Shown here in pieces: positions 9,946-20,699 of a DNA stretch of 64,000 nucleotides (position 1 is the stretch's first letter; each line of letters begins with the position of its first letter). Both the position numbers and the translations under genes were made by a program. The notes beneath the pieces are model-generated. The model was not told the DNA's origin and made no database searches. It saw only the letters and a program-made list of their open reading frames with translations. Source of the DNA: Phymatolithon calcareum (lineage: Eukaryota; Rhodophyta; Florideophyceae; Hapalidiales); contig OZ345378.1 of NCBI GenBank assembly GCA_977006965.1, forward strand, positions 1,054,001 through 1,118,000. The letters are read 5' to 3'.

Positions 9946-10356
9946 TGCATGAGGGAACCCCCAGTGAACCCCCAAAGAGCACCTTTGGAGGACGCCTAGA
10001 ATCGACTCCGCCCTGTAATCGGTCAAGGACGGAGGTTGGGATAGGAGAGGAATATGGATATGGTAAGATGGAAAGCGCACAGAGGCGGACAGGGAGGAGA
10101 ACTGATAAGGTGGAGAGGGCGCAGAGGCAGGGATGGAGGAGAACTTGTAAGATGGATCTTTTAAGGTAGTCAAGCGCGGGTGCTGGGCATCGCAAGTTAA
10201 TCTTCACTATCGAATTGTAAATCATGGAACTGTCTGGCGGTGCCGTGCAATTGTTTTATCATCACGCCGTTCGTGCACTTTTACCTGCGCTTAGCACTAC
10301 TGTGTGAGCATTAGACAAGTTACAAATGGTTCACTGGTAAAGCGTCGTGACGTTCA

Positions 10357-10876
10357 GTTTTTTTAAGTTTATTTAAAAGCCCCACAGACTTCCGAAGATA
10401 TGGGCAAGGCTTCCTCTGATGCTACCTACCTTTGTGCAGCTCACGAAACGTCCACCAGAATGGCGGACGGGAAAACTCAGGACTCAAAGTAGTCCTATCT
10501 CAGTCCTCTACGGGATTGTTGGCGCTTGGACTCGACCACTTTTTGCCTTGCATTCTGCGGATTAATACAGGCCTTCTTCGTTCTCCATGCGTTCTATGAG
10601 TGTCTTGCTAAATAGTAAGAGCTCATCTAGCGCCTTTTCTGTTTCCAGTCGTTTTTCTCCTTCGAGTTCGTACCCTGCTAGCGTGCGTTCAAGGGTCTCC
10701 ATATGCTCTCTGGCTCTGGTGCCGAATTCTTCAGTCGTACTTGTTGTTGACACCTGTGGGAATCTGCCACAGGCATACTGCAGCGCGAGTTGTCTGTGCA
10801 TCACCTTGGGGAACTTGAGGAGTGCTGGCAATTCTCTTGTCTTGTCGTATGGTATCTTTCTTTTCCGCTTCGATCG
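10357..10876 (-). mobile_element. 5'-truncated LINE copy (family A), 3' end only
   Basis: Reverse-strand copy of the last about 520 bp of the LINE at 56.2-61.6 kb. It contains the final 89 codons of ORF2 (10831-10562, ending in ERMENEEGLY), the conserved 3' UTR (10560-10385), and the end GGGGCTTTTAAATAAACTT followed by an A-rich tail (read as T on the plus strand at 10357-10372). Homology stops abruptly at about 10876, as expected for incomplete reverse transcription. The ORF2 tail is still in frame. Confidence 0.88.
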
Positions 10877-12426
10877 TGCTGTTCAGTGTTGTGCAGTGTG
10901 TTGTATTGTGGTGCAGTGAAGTGAAGTGCAGGGAGGGAGAGCATGGGGAGATCAGTATATTGAAGTTGGAGAGAATAAGTCGAATACAATAACGTATAAT
11001 GGTTCTTCTCCAGTAATGACAGGTTTTCAATACGACGCAACACTTTGGAGGCGCATCTGTATTGGAGCCAGAAGTGCTTTCATGAAGGCGAATTGGGTCT
11101 TGCGGAGTTGGACTTTCCAACGCTTGCACCGCAGCGAGAAGAAGCTCCTATCCACACACCTCCCCGAAGTAGGTACTCAACAATACGAAGCTCTCTTGTA
11201 ATCCTTGCAGCGCAAAAAGTGAATTTAATGCCGTCTTCACGGCAATTGGAGGCCCAAATCACCGCTTACGTTTACCGCATCTAAATAATCTTTCTCTACA
11301 GAGTCCCCTTGTTTCATTCAAGCATCGCCAGTCCATGTCCACACTGTGCATCGCAACTGGACGAACACGGGGACCATTCATTACACTGCAAATGCGGTGC
11401 ACGCACGATCGGTGTACTTTATCTTGAACATGGTAAATCTACTCTAATGAGATCTCCTTGATCCCCAATTGTTACTTCGGTCATCGGAGGGATCATGGTG
11501 CAAAGCGGAATCACGCTGGTTAAACAGTGTGCATTGCGTGTCTGCATCATGTACAGATTTAAAATCTCCTCCCTAGTCGGTCGCTAAAACATTTTATCAG
11601 AACTTATCACAGTCAGAATCTTTGGGAATTATGGATTGCTGTAGTTAGACTGCTCCCTGTTTTTGACGCGTTGCATGATTAGGGAGTTGCAAAATGGTGA
11701 AGCAGTTCGTTGCCCAGCACTAGATCACACCAAAGGGTACAGATACTGTAAGAATCGGAAGTACAATAAAGGTTTGTAGACGATAGAGAGCGCTGTAACC
11801 AGATTGTGTGGAGCACCGCATGCTCTACGCTTTCCACAAGTTGGCAAAGTACTGCAGTTTCTGAGGGGATCAACAAGGTTGCAAATGAACAGCAGCACAA
11901 CCGAGATAACAGAATGAAACAGAAATTGAGTCAACGGCTAGGATTGAGACAGGAGCGTGGGCTAGAATGTCATGATCACGACGCTCTAATTGCGAAAATA
12001 ATACGCGTGATGGTAGACAGAATGCGAGGGGGAGAACTGTTGGCTCTTTGCTCATGATGGTAGAGTTGTGACAAGACGTTTGTGCCTAGCGTTAACATCT
12101 GATTAGTGTCTCACCGGACGCATAGACCGCGCAAACAACCACGTAGGGCCAGATGTTAGAAACCAACTCATTTATATAGTGCTACATAAAAACTTATGCC
12201 ATTGACACACTTTTTCAAGCTTGCTCCACTCATTGATTCCGGCACGTGAGAAGACCATCGCAAAGAATGGAATTTAGCTCGAGCGCTACGACTCCCACAT
12301 CTTGCCATATGAGAGGGTATTCTTCGCCGTAAAAAGCCTCCAGCTTTCATCCCTCATTTGTTTTATAACGGTTTAATGCAGGCTTCACGACTAATAATTA
12401 CATCTGAGATCCATTTTCTCTATGAT
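10877..12426. other. No supported gene
   Basis: Short frames on both strands with no motif. No clear repeat or hairpin of note. Confidence 0.4.
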
Positions 12427-13068
12427 TCAACTTGAAATGAGCATTTGCCAGCTCACGTTCGGTCTTCTTGTGCGACGGCAATTACGTGCCAATTCAATGT
12501 ATGATTGTTCCCTCTCCACTTCCGCTTTTGACCTTTGACGCGCAATTGCATCAGACGAGAAAGAGTGGCTGAGATAGGATTTGGGCTGGACAGCGCGATA
12601 ATTGACCTTGACGCGCGCGGGAGCAGGAGAAACCGGTCTTATTTCGCTGCAGTAGTAAATTCGGGTGAAGTTCGGGGCTGTATACAGCATCCGATTCGTG
12701 CTTCGTTGGCTCCGACCTGCAGGTCCAGTCCACCGCATACTCAAATTTGCAGGAACGGTCCCAAAAGCTTCGCGCTTCGCCAGATAATTCGCCCATTCGC
12801 GTATGCCGTATCTTCGTCGTGTCGACCCAGCACAAGCTTTGTGGACGATCACGAATGGTGTATTTGCGCGGGTTCGGGCATTTAGCTTGACCTGACGGAG
12901 ACCCGAAGAACATGAAACCGGTGCTGTTTGCGGTATTCGCAAATTGCCAGGAAACGTCCATTTTATCCGCGTGCCCGATGGAATGACGTGCACCCCGAAA
13001 TGGAGTGCAGGACATCCAATTCGAACTGCTGTGCTGCTTTCACCGCCACCGTTCACACACTTTTCCAT
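12427..13068 (-). CDS. Hypothetical protein, 213 aa
   Basis: Uninterrupted minus-strand frame from ATG 13068 to 12427, long for a non-coding stretch. The product is basic (many Arg and Lys), with no recognised domain, no signal peptide and no repeat. A second open frame of 154 codons (13015-12551), rich in Cys and Trp (for example SWQFANTANSTGFMFFGSP), overlaps it in another frame, so even the true frame is uncertain. It may be a lineage-specific gene, a decayed element or chance. Confidence 0.22.
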   Translation of the reverse strand: MEKCVNGGGESSTAVRIGCPALHFGVHVIPSGTRIKWTFPGNLRIPQTAPVSCSSGLRQVKLNARTRANTPFVIVHKACAGSTRRRYGIREWANYLAKREAFGTVPANLSMRWTGPAGRSQRSTNRMLYTAPNFTRIYYCSEIRPVSPAPARVKVNYRAVQPKSYLSHSFSSDAIARQRSKAEVEREQSYIELARNCRRTRRPNVSWQMLISS

Positions 13069-15364
13069 ACATCATGTATTATGCTATGTTTTGTGTCCTC
13101 ACAAGACAGATTATGGACACTCGGAGAGTCTACGTCGGCGTCAAGGCACGCCCTGCGCGCTAAAATGGTTGCTTTCTTTCATGGCTCTCGGCATGACATT
13201 GCATATACGTTCTTGAAACAGGTGGATGGGCGATGTGCCGGGGCCTACAAATGCGGACCATGCCTCTCCAGTTTGCATAATGCGGACTCTGCAGCGGCTC
13301 TTCACGAAGCGATGCAAAATGAAAGCAGGCATGCCGTCCTCTCCTTTGTCAACCGATAGTAAGGCGGGTACTGGGACAGAGCGTTTACAGCTGATGTGCT
13401 CATTCACGGCTATAAGTGCCGCGTTGTAGGCCGTATTGCGGACGCGAGTTGCGAAGGGAGACAAGTTGGAACAAATGGCCTATGCCCGTCAGAATGGGGA
13501 TTTCGACGTCGGCGAAGCCGCACTTGTGTGTCCCAAGCCTCAGCTATCGGTGACAGGATTGGAACGGGCGTACTATGGGGCTCAGTTCGCGGCGGCTCTG
13601 TGGCCTCCTCCGGAATATGCATTTAGAAGCGCAGGGGTACCTCGAATTTCCATTCATAAGGACATAGCGCGACTGCTATTGTCCAACGGATCATTTTCGA
13701 ACGCAATATATATCATCATGGTTGCACTGTTAGACAAGGCAAAATAGGAAAGTTGCGACGGCAGCAGTTGAGTTTGTTCTTAGAGACGTAGATCCATTTG
13801 AAGGAATTGAGTTTGGCGACGAGCGACACGAGGTGTTTGTATGCTCGGCGGTGGTAGCGGCGATGGAGCACGAGGAGGGGTGAAAGCGGGACGTGGCAAC
13901 ATTTGATTACGTTTTCCGCGGCATTGACCCTTTCGATTTTTTGTAGCCCAGCAGCCGATGAGCTCTCTTTTGGAGGGAGGAGATGGCGGGGCGCGAATGT
14001 TAGAGCAAGAGAAGGGTGAATTGGGTGATGAGGTCAAGCCTTAATGAGTGTTGTTATGGTAGCTAAGTTGAAACCCTCTGATCGGTTTTCACAAGCATAA
14101 TCTTAACTGCTTCCCAGTTTAGTAAGCATTGGTGTGGTGAACGGCAATACTGTATAATGTCAGCATCGAAACAGTGATAGTGTAACGAGACTTCCAGGCC
14201 CATCGCCGACACTATCAGTATCGTACTGTGGACGACAGTATTAAAGGTCCCAACGGGTTTACAGCTGACACCCGCGAGCACTCAACGTACAGAATAGTTT
14301 ATTGATAGTCAGTTATCCATTTTGCAGTAAGACTGATTACTTGCTTTCGCCCCTAATTAAGTCGCCACCTTGTTCACCTGCACTGAAATAAGAGGCTATC
14401 GTTCTTATGACACTACAATTGTCACTTCTACATGTTTGTTTCCACCCTGTACGCCTAGTGCATAAAAGGTAAAGGGCAGCTTATATTGACTTCTTCTTTA
14501 TTGCAGAAGTGAACATAGTTCTGGGTTGGATTCCATTTTGTCTCCCAGGTGTCTTGCACCTCTGAGTCTACACACTCTACGTGGAAGCGGAACCTGTCCG
14601 ACCTTTTACTGACTTGAAACACTACCATTGCTACAACGACCACTGTGCTAGATCCCAAGGCCTCATGAAATTGCGGACGTACTGTGGGACACTCAGCACT
14701 TTAGTACGAAGCATATTCAAATCCTCCGTTGTCACTAATTTTCTCCTCATGCGACTAATGCAAACTAATGTATCAGAACCCCCATTCGTGTACGACGAGC
14801 TTGTTTTCTTAGGTCCTGTTGTCACGGCAGCAGCTGTGTAGCTTCAGAGGGAAATCGAGCGGTCCAACGTTAACAGAAATGTGCGCGTGACACTCTTGCC
14901 ATAGAAGAATAAACATGTAGTGCTTCGAGGAAAGACTCAGTAATTTATTATTATTTTCCTGCTTTCTTTTGGAGACAGTTGTCTTCCAAACAAGACTGGA
15001 AAAAATTAAATTGACTTCAAATGTAATACCCCGTTCGATTATCGTATGAATTGGAGACATGGAATAAAGATGCTCCATAGTCGTGGCTGCACGGGTATTT
15101 CCCTTGGCTACGGCGAAAAGTGCATGAGGTTTTCAGATTATTCTGTTTGGAGCACATGCAGAACATTGCCTGGGTTGCATCATAGTACTCTATAGACTTT
15201 CAGGAGCTGAGCGAAGAAAAAATCTCCACGCGGAGATCCTCTCTCTGAGCGTTGTGAAACAGAAGAAGAACATACATGAGGAAGACGATTGGAGTCGGAG
15301 ACAAGAATACTTGTCGAACGCGTTGAGAAGTCTTGAACATCACAAGAGTGCAAAGCATGTATGA
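13069..15364. other. No supported gene
   Basis: Frames of up to about 107 codons occur on both strands (13141-13464 minus, 13436-13747 plus), overlapping and without motifs. I see no element ends or long hairpins. Confidence 0.4.
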
Positions 15365-15720
15365 AGAAGAAGAAAGGTAGATTTTTATTTAAAAGTTACC
15401 AACGCATCTGCTGACGCTCGGGGCAAATTTCCTAAGGCCAAGGGGTTTTGGCTAGATTCTGTCCTGAAGGGGTTTTCTTTTCTTGTTGGTGTGACACGAC
15501 TCAGTGGACTACAAAAAACCCACCTCTGGTCTCCTTCGGGACCTCGAGTGGGAAAGTTACTCCCCTGTCCTGTGGCACGCTGTAATTTCAATTTGCGGGT
15601 AGTCCTTGCTTGTCCACAGCCTGAAACATGGTTAGGAGCTCGTCGAGTGCTCGCTTAGTCCAGGCGCTGTCTTCTTTGGAGAGTCTGTCCTTCAAAGCAT
15701 GTATGAGACGTTCCATACAA
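15365..15720 (-). mobile_element. 3' end of a second LINE family
   Basis: On the minus strand a short frame near 15690-15600 reads ...TKRALDELLTMFQAV, matching the KALDELLLFSKTL end of LINE ORF2 in this window. It is followed by a 3' UTR that runs to TTTTAAATAAAAATCTACC, read as T-rich sequence at 15375-15392. Parts of the UTR (GCATCTGCTGACGCTCGGGGCAA and ACCCACCTCTGGTCTC) recur at 34222-34375. This is a 5'-truncated copy of a family related to, but distinct from, family A. Confidence 0.6.
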
Positions 15721-16934
15721 GGCATATTTTGGAAAGTGTCAGGGAAGAGCCACGGTTAATAATGTAGGTGAGCTGTGGAAGAAGCAAGACGAAAACAGAG
15801 GCAACAATATGCTTCTAGATGAACCTGGGGCAGTGCAAGGTGTGCCATCTCACTGGCAATCTGAAACTGCAGTGTATGTCTCTTGTTGTCGAACAAGACA
15901 GTGGCTTGCAATGCAAGCTCGGTTAATGGCGTAACAAGAAGGCTAAGAAAGACAATGACAGCACAAGACTTACGGGAGATCCTACAGAGCGACCACGTCG
16001 GGTGGCCACCCGCAAGTGTCAGCTCTTAATAACGGACAGACCCGACAGTTGAAATAATCTCAGGATGGGAGGCACCAAGAGATCGCCAAGTTGGGTCACT
16101 GCCTCGCACGTGCGTATCGAGTTAGCCGTTAGACTTGACAGTGACAGGATAATGTCGGTATTCGTGGGGTGTGCTATGCAACCCCAGCCAGTAGGTTGAG
16201 AATCCGATAGCTTATAAGGCATCGCTCATCGCAGCGAGTAAAGGATCACATCCCAAGCAAGCCACAAATGGCGAGAGCGAGTACCGACTGCCTTGCGGAC
16301 CCTGAGAGTGCAAAAAGGGGGGCTTCAAGCAACACGTTTATGCTAAGGTAAACAATCGCCCGAGTCCCGTCATAGAGGGGATCGGTACTGAATGGGTATT
16401 CAGGGTTCATTGCTTCAATCGAGCTGATGGCTTTGCAGAGACATTAATCCTCTTTTGGAATGATTAAGAAAATTTTATTCGAGTGCAAGCAAGATGTTTG
16501 AAAGAGCCCTAACTCTAAAAGCATTGAAATCAAGCGTAGTTCGCACGAATGCATAAGCTGCCTTTTCACTCTTGGAGCTCTTCAAATAATTGAAAAATCC
16601 ATTTTAAAAAAGCCCTGTTTCAAGGAGTCGGGAATCACCAATGTACGCACTTTTAAAGCCTTCCTCGTCTGAATTCAATGTGAATTCCCATATGCACCTG
16701 CTACTGTGCAATACATCGGTTTCGGTCCGATAGGCATGGTCGACGGTAGATTTAAAGATATTCATCTTCTCTCCCGTGCGATAGAACACGAGCCTGGCGT
16801 CTATTTTACTAAAATATTTATGAGACAAATATGAGCGGATCGTGGACGGCGAAGTGAGCACGAACTGAATCTGAATATGCGGGTTTAAATTGGGTGTACG
16901 ATACCTTCCTCGGCACCAGCGCAGTATGGCAATT
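15721..16934. other. No supported gene
   Basis: Short motif-less frames only, leading up to the tRNA gene. Confidence 0.4.
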
Positions 16935-17006
16935 GCCGCAATAGCTCAGGGGTAGAGCGTATGACTAGTAATCATAAGGCCGCGGGTTCAAATCCCGCTT
17001 GTGGCT
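16935..17006 (+). tRNA. tRNA-Thr (anticodon AGU)
   Basis: A 72-nt cloverleaf without intron. Acceptor stem 16935-16941 with 16999-17005 (one G-U pair), D arm GCTC/GAGC, anticodon stem TATGA/TCATA around loop CTAGTAA with anticodon AGT at 16967-16969, 5-nt variable region, T arm GCGGG-TTCAAAT-CCCGC. Discriminator base 17006 is T. The internal A and B boxes are intact (TAGCTCAGGGGTAGAGCG, GGTTCAAATCC), and a T4 run at 17047-17050 can terminate RNA polymerase III. CCA is not encoded, as expected for a nuclear gene. A34 would be read as inosine. Confidence 0.95.
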
Positions 17007-18695
17007 GACCTAGCAGGACTTGGTAAGAACTACCTCGACCGCTAGACCTTTTGTTCGTTCAACTTTTGCCTGCATTGTATGCTTAACTTCTTGCCATCTG
17101 TCTACGCAGAACTGTACATGTTTGCATGTATGGAGTACGTTTGTGAATAGTCGATGAACTGTTGAAATTGCTTGGGGCTAGTTCCCCAAGTGAATCTGGA
17201 GTTCCATTTTTCTGGCACTGTGCCGCCAAACGAATCGAATCGATCTTGGGACACAGAAGTTGAAGAAAATAGTACTACTACTGCCAGGGCTACTAGCAAG
17301 TAGATTTTTATTGATTGCTAGATACAGTGCAATTCGATTTGCAAGTAGCAGTCCCGGCGATTGTCTGCAAGTTGTATTGCAAGTTGATAGCCTGCATTTA
17401 TGACATGGGCCACGTCACGCAGCGCTGTATCCACACGTGGACTGAACGCCACGTCAGTACTGTAAACACTTGAATTGGTGCTCTACGTTTGTGACTATGA
17501 TGGATTCGGCATAATACGTACCGAGATGGTACAGTATAAATTAGAGAGCGCATGACATGCACTACATTGTGTCCGCTCAACACAGTCAAACATTTTGCAA
17601 TTCGTATTGCAAGTAGGCGGGTTTTTTGCAGTCCCACTCCAGTACAAGTAGATTGCAGTATACTGCAAGTCCAGTATACTGGATAGGACCCCTGACTACT
17701 GCCGTCAAAGAGCGGGAGGAGTGCAGGCAATGTGACTATCTATCTATCGAGGTAAGGCAAATAACCTGAATACAAACACGCGCAGAGTGAAGAGCAATGC
17801 AATGCGCGCGAAAAAGCTCTGAAAGTGTGCTGCTTTTTTTCACGAACCACGGCTCTGCGGGCATGTGTATGCCTCGGCACAGCATTGGATTCCCAGAGAA
17901 TTTTGTTTTGCATTTTGGTTCACGTTCAAGTTTGCACATCATTCCTAGACTTGGCACTCCAGATAGAAGAACTGTTTTGCACGCGTCAGTCTCCCGCCGA
18001 TGCAGCTGGTGCATGGAAGCATTGCCCTAAGTCCAGCAGGGGTTCTGTGAAATCTCCTGTACTCACTGCCACTCACAGTCGTGCTCCTCCGTCAGACCAT
18101 CGTGAGCGGAACGATCGTTCTGCGTAGCTCTGTAGAAAATCTAATTTACCGGTTGTAGCAAGTCGGAGAAGATATTTGCAGGTCTTTGGAAATGGATATC
18201 GGGGCTCAGAAATATCCCAAACGAGACACTCCGTCCGCCACCATTACAGCGGGGCTCTGCCGCCGCCAAAAGCACCATGCGAATCGGGGCACTGTCAAAA
18301 TATCTGCTCGAATTTGTATTAGGCAGATATATTCATCTGGCGATCGCCAATGCAACCAAAGTATGCATCCCATCCCACTTGAATCCTCCCAATCAAATCT
18401 CGATCCCGACTGCCGTGCCTCGCGCATCAGATACTACCCTCGAGAGTCTCGACTTACCGTCTGGGAAAGAGAGTGTCTGTGCGCGAATACCGCGTGAACG
18501 AATACCATCATGGCATTCGTACACAGGCACCGGAGAAAAGTACTTTCTCACTCCACCGAAGCTGCAGAACACCCCATCACTGACTTTCAAAACACTGCAC
18601 TGCAGACGATCCCCTGACCCCTATCAGCCATCGGCTGCTTATCTTCCGTCTCGCGCTCTGCCCGCCCCGTCCGCCACCGGGGCTTAAGTCGCGCC
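17007..18695. other. Intergenic, 5' flank of peptidase gene
   Basis: Recurring GCAAGTAG/GCAAGT motifs at 17296-17400 and 17600-17670, with a short inverted motif AGTATACT twice near 17658 and 17672. No supported gene. The last few hundred bases are the promoter side of the pyroglutamyl-peptidase gene. Confidence 0.4.
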
Positions 18696-19427
18696 ATGGG
18701 CACCGTCTCCGCGGACATTGTTCTAAGCTCCACCCGTTCCGTCGCCGGCTCCGTCGAGGACTCCAAGTCCTCTCCGGATGGTCCAACGACGCACTTCTAC
18801 TTGACCGGTTTTGCAAAGTTCCACCAAGTCGCCGTGAATCCCACCGAGTTACTGATGAATGCTTTACCGCACTATCTGCGCGCGTCACCGCCGGACGCTC
18901 AATGTGAGCTCATCTCCGCCGACACGCTGCAGGTGGCCGCGGAAACGTCGCGCATCGCGCTGGATCGCCTATACGGTCGCATTGCCGACGCGCGCATGTG
19001 TGCGGGCGGCGGGGTGCGGCCCGTTGTGGTTCATTTCGGCGTCAATGTCGGGGTCACGCGCTTCGCGCTGGAGGTGCAGGCGAGAAATGAGGCCACGTTT
19101 CTGTGCCCAGATGAACTTGGATGGACGCCGATTATGCAGAAGATTGATAACTCGCAGGAGAAGTTGACATCGGTTAGACAGACGGTGCTGCCCATTGATG
19201 CGCTTGTGAAGGAGTTGCGGACACAGGGGTTTCAGGTTGATGTTTCGACGGATGCGGGACGGTTTGTTTGCAATTGGGTGTACTATAACTCGCTTAGTCG
19301 CGCGGTGAAGAGTGACGCTGTCGCGCTATTTGTGCATGTGCCGTCGGAGAGTGTTGTGCCTATTCCTGAACAGTTGAAGTTTACTAGAGCGCTTATGCAA
19401 TGTATATCTGACCTACCGACTCTCTAG
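18696..19427 (+). CDS. Pyroglutamyl-peptidase I (family C15)
   Basis: Intronless 243-aa protein from an ATG in good context (GCGCCATGGG). Family C15 cysteine peptidases remove N-terminal pyroglutamate from peptides in the cytosol. The fold's signature loop is seen as TGFAKFHQVAVNP (37-49), the counterpart of the family's TGFxPFxxxxxNP. VVHFGVNVG (111-119) precedes the catalytic Glu in FALEVQARN (E126). The catalytic Cys lies in GRFVCNWVYY (C192) and the catalytic His in ALFVHVPSE (H214), so the triad is complete. The length is slightly above the usual 200-215 because of a roughly 30-residue Ser-rich N-terminal extension. It sits alone, about 1.3 kb upstream of the convergent CRTISO-like gene. 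I am confident of the family; in vivo substrates are unknown. Confidence 0.93.
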   Translation: MGTVSADIVLSSTRSVAGSVEDSKSSPDGPTTHFYLTGFAKFHQVAVNPTELLMNALPHYLRASPPDAQCELISADTLQVAAETSRIALDRLYGRIADARMCAGGGVRPVVVHFGVNVGVTRFALEVQARNEATFLCPDELGWTPIMQKIDNSQEKLTSVRQTVLPIDALVKELRTQGFQVDVSTDAGRFVCNWVYYNSLSRAVKSDAVALFVHVPSESVVPIPEQLKFTRALMQCISDLPTL

Positions 19428-19454
19428 GTTTTGGTGAAATGTATTAGAATAGCT

Positions 19455-19485
19455 GGTACTCGCGGGAAGCAGATACGCGAGTACC
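19455..19485 (+). other. Hairpin in probable 3' UTR
   Basis: GGTACTCGCG (19455-19464) pairs perfectly with CGCGAGTACC (19476-19485) around an 11-nt loop, 27 nt after the peptidase stop codon. In the transcript this is a strong stem-loop upstream of the likely poly(A) signal. Confidence 0.6.
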
Positions 19486-19568
19486 GAGAATGAATCTCGT
19501 CCAGGAACATCTTAGAGGCCCCCTAGATGTTGAGACACTAAATGTGTGTTGTAGCTCAGATATTCTGC

Positions 19569-19574
19569 AATAAA
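19569..19574 (+). promoter_or_regulatory. Candidate poly(A) signal AATAAA
   Basis: AATAAA about 140 nt after the stop codon of the peptidase gene, followed by A-rich sequence. It is positioned as a polyadenylation signal would be. Confidence 0.4.
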
Positions 19575-19726
19575 AGAAAGAAAGAATAGCTGGTCCGATT
19601 ACCGTATTTTCTGCTTAAACGTGTACGTCTCACTAAAGTCTGAATGATAGCCCCCCTGAAGAAGAAGGACAAGACAGAGTTTTCATTCGGACGATCTTGG
19701 CAACTTTTCAAGGAACTCAATCCTGG

Positions 19727-19768
19727 CAATTAGAGGCTGGCAATTAGAGGCTGGCAATTAGAGGCTGG
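19727..19768. repeat. 14-bp tandem repeat, 3 copies
   Basis: CAATTAGAGGCTGG three times in perfect head-to-tail array (19727-19740, 19741-19754, 19755-19768). Confidence 0.9.
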
Positions 19769-20699
19769 CTCTTTGAGGGGAAAACCAGGACCATCGTCAT
19801 AGTTTCAAAACCCACCTCTGACAACTCTCGTCGTCGTCAGCAGCATACCCGGGAAAGCGCACCAGGGTTTACGACGTCCACATCGTCGAGGCTGTGTGCA
19901 TCGCAACTGTAGATCTAGTAGTCCTCTGTCGCTGGCCTGGGTGACGCTAAATCATGCAGCAAGAAATGAAAATGGGAGGAAAAAGAACTGGTTTTCACTG
20001 CCTGATTGCCCAACCTCCTGCGTACCAAGCATATGTTCTCAGGCTCATCGCACAAAGTGGGCACTTGCATCAGAACCTTGGAAGTAACATGGCTCAGCCT
20101 CGCAATTATAGAATAACAACCAGCCTGAGCTGGTCTTGTACATCGATGCGCATCACCGGGACACGGAGAGGATGCCAGCGCTCCTAGCTCAACGCGTGTC
20201 TGGGCCTTCACATTCTCGTTTGCGCAGCAGCCAACCCCTTCACCGAAACTGTGCACCCACTTGGCGCGTGACCGTCATCCTTTCTTCCGCCCACTGTGCT
20301 CCAAGCTCTATTCGTGTCCCGTCATATCTCTGCCCCCTCTCCAAATTTTACGCACTACCGCCAGCTGCACCCATCGGCTCAAGCTACAGGCCTCAACCCC
20401 ACACTACGCCAACACTAGAATTACAATAATTTTTGATCTAGACATACTAATTATTACAATGATAAGAGCATACTGACGGCCTTAAAAACGCGGTCGGAAA
20501 GGGCCCCCGAGTTTGCGCTTCTGTGCCCTACGGGCGATGGCACCCGCCGCGCTTATCCATTTGCATAAACAGAAGATTACGTTAGCGCATCGCTGCTGCT
20601 TCAAACTGCTTGTGTAACCAAAACTTGGTACCCACCGTGCGCACCACAAATTCCCACACTCCAGAGCAATAATCATCATATCCATTTCAGTGCACCCGC
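19769..20699. other. Intergenic between convergent genes
   Basis: Lies between the ends of the peptidase (+) and CRTISO-like (-) genes. A 113-codon minus frame and 97-codon plus frame overlap here without motifs. The right end is the 3' UTR side of the CRTISO-like gene. Nothing else is supported. Confidence 0.4.
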
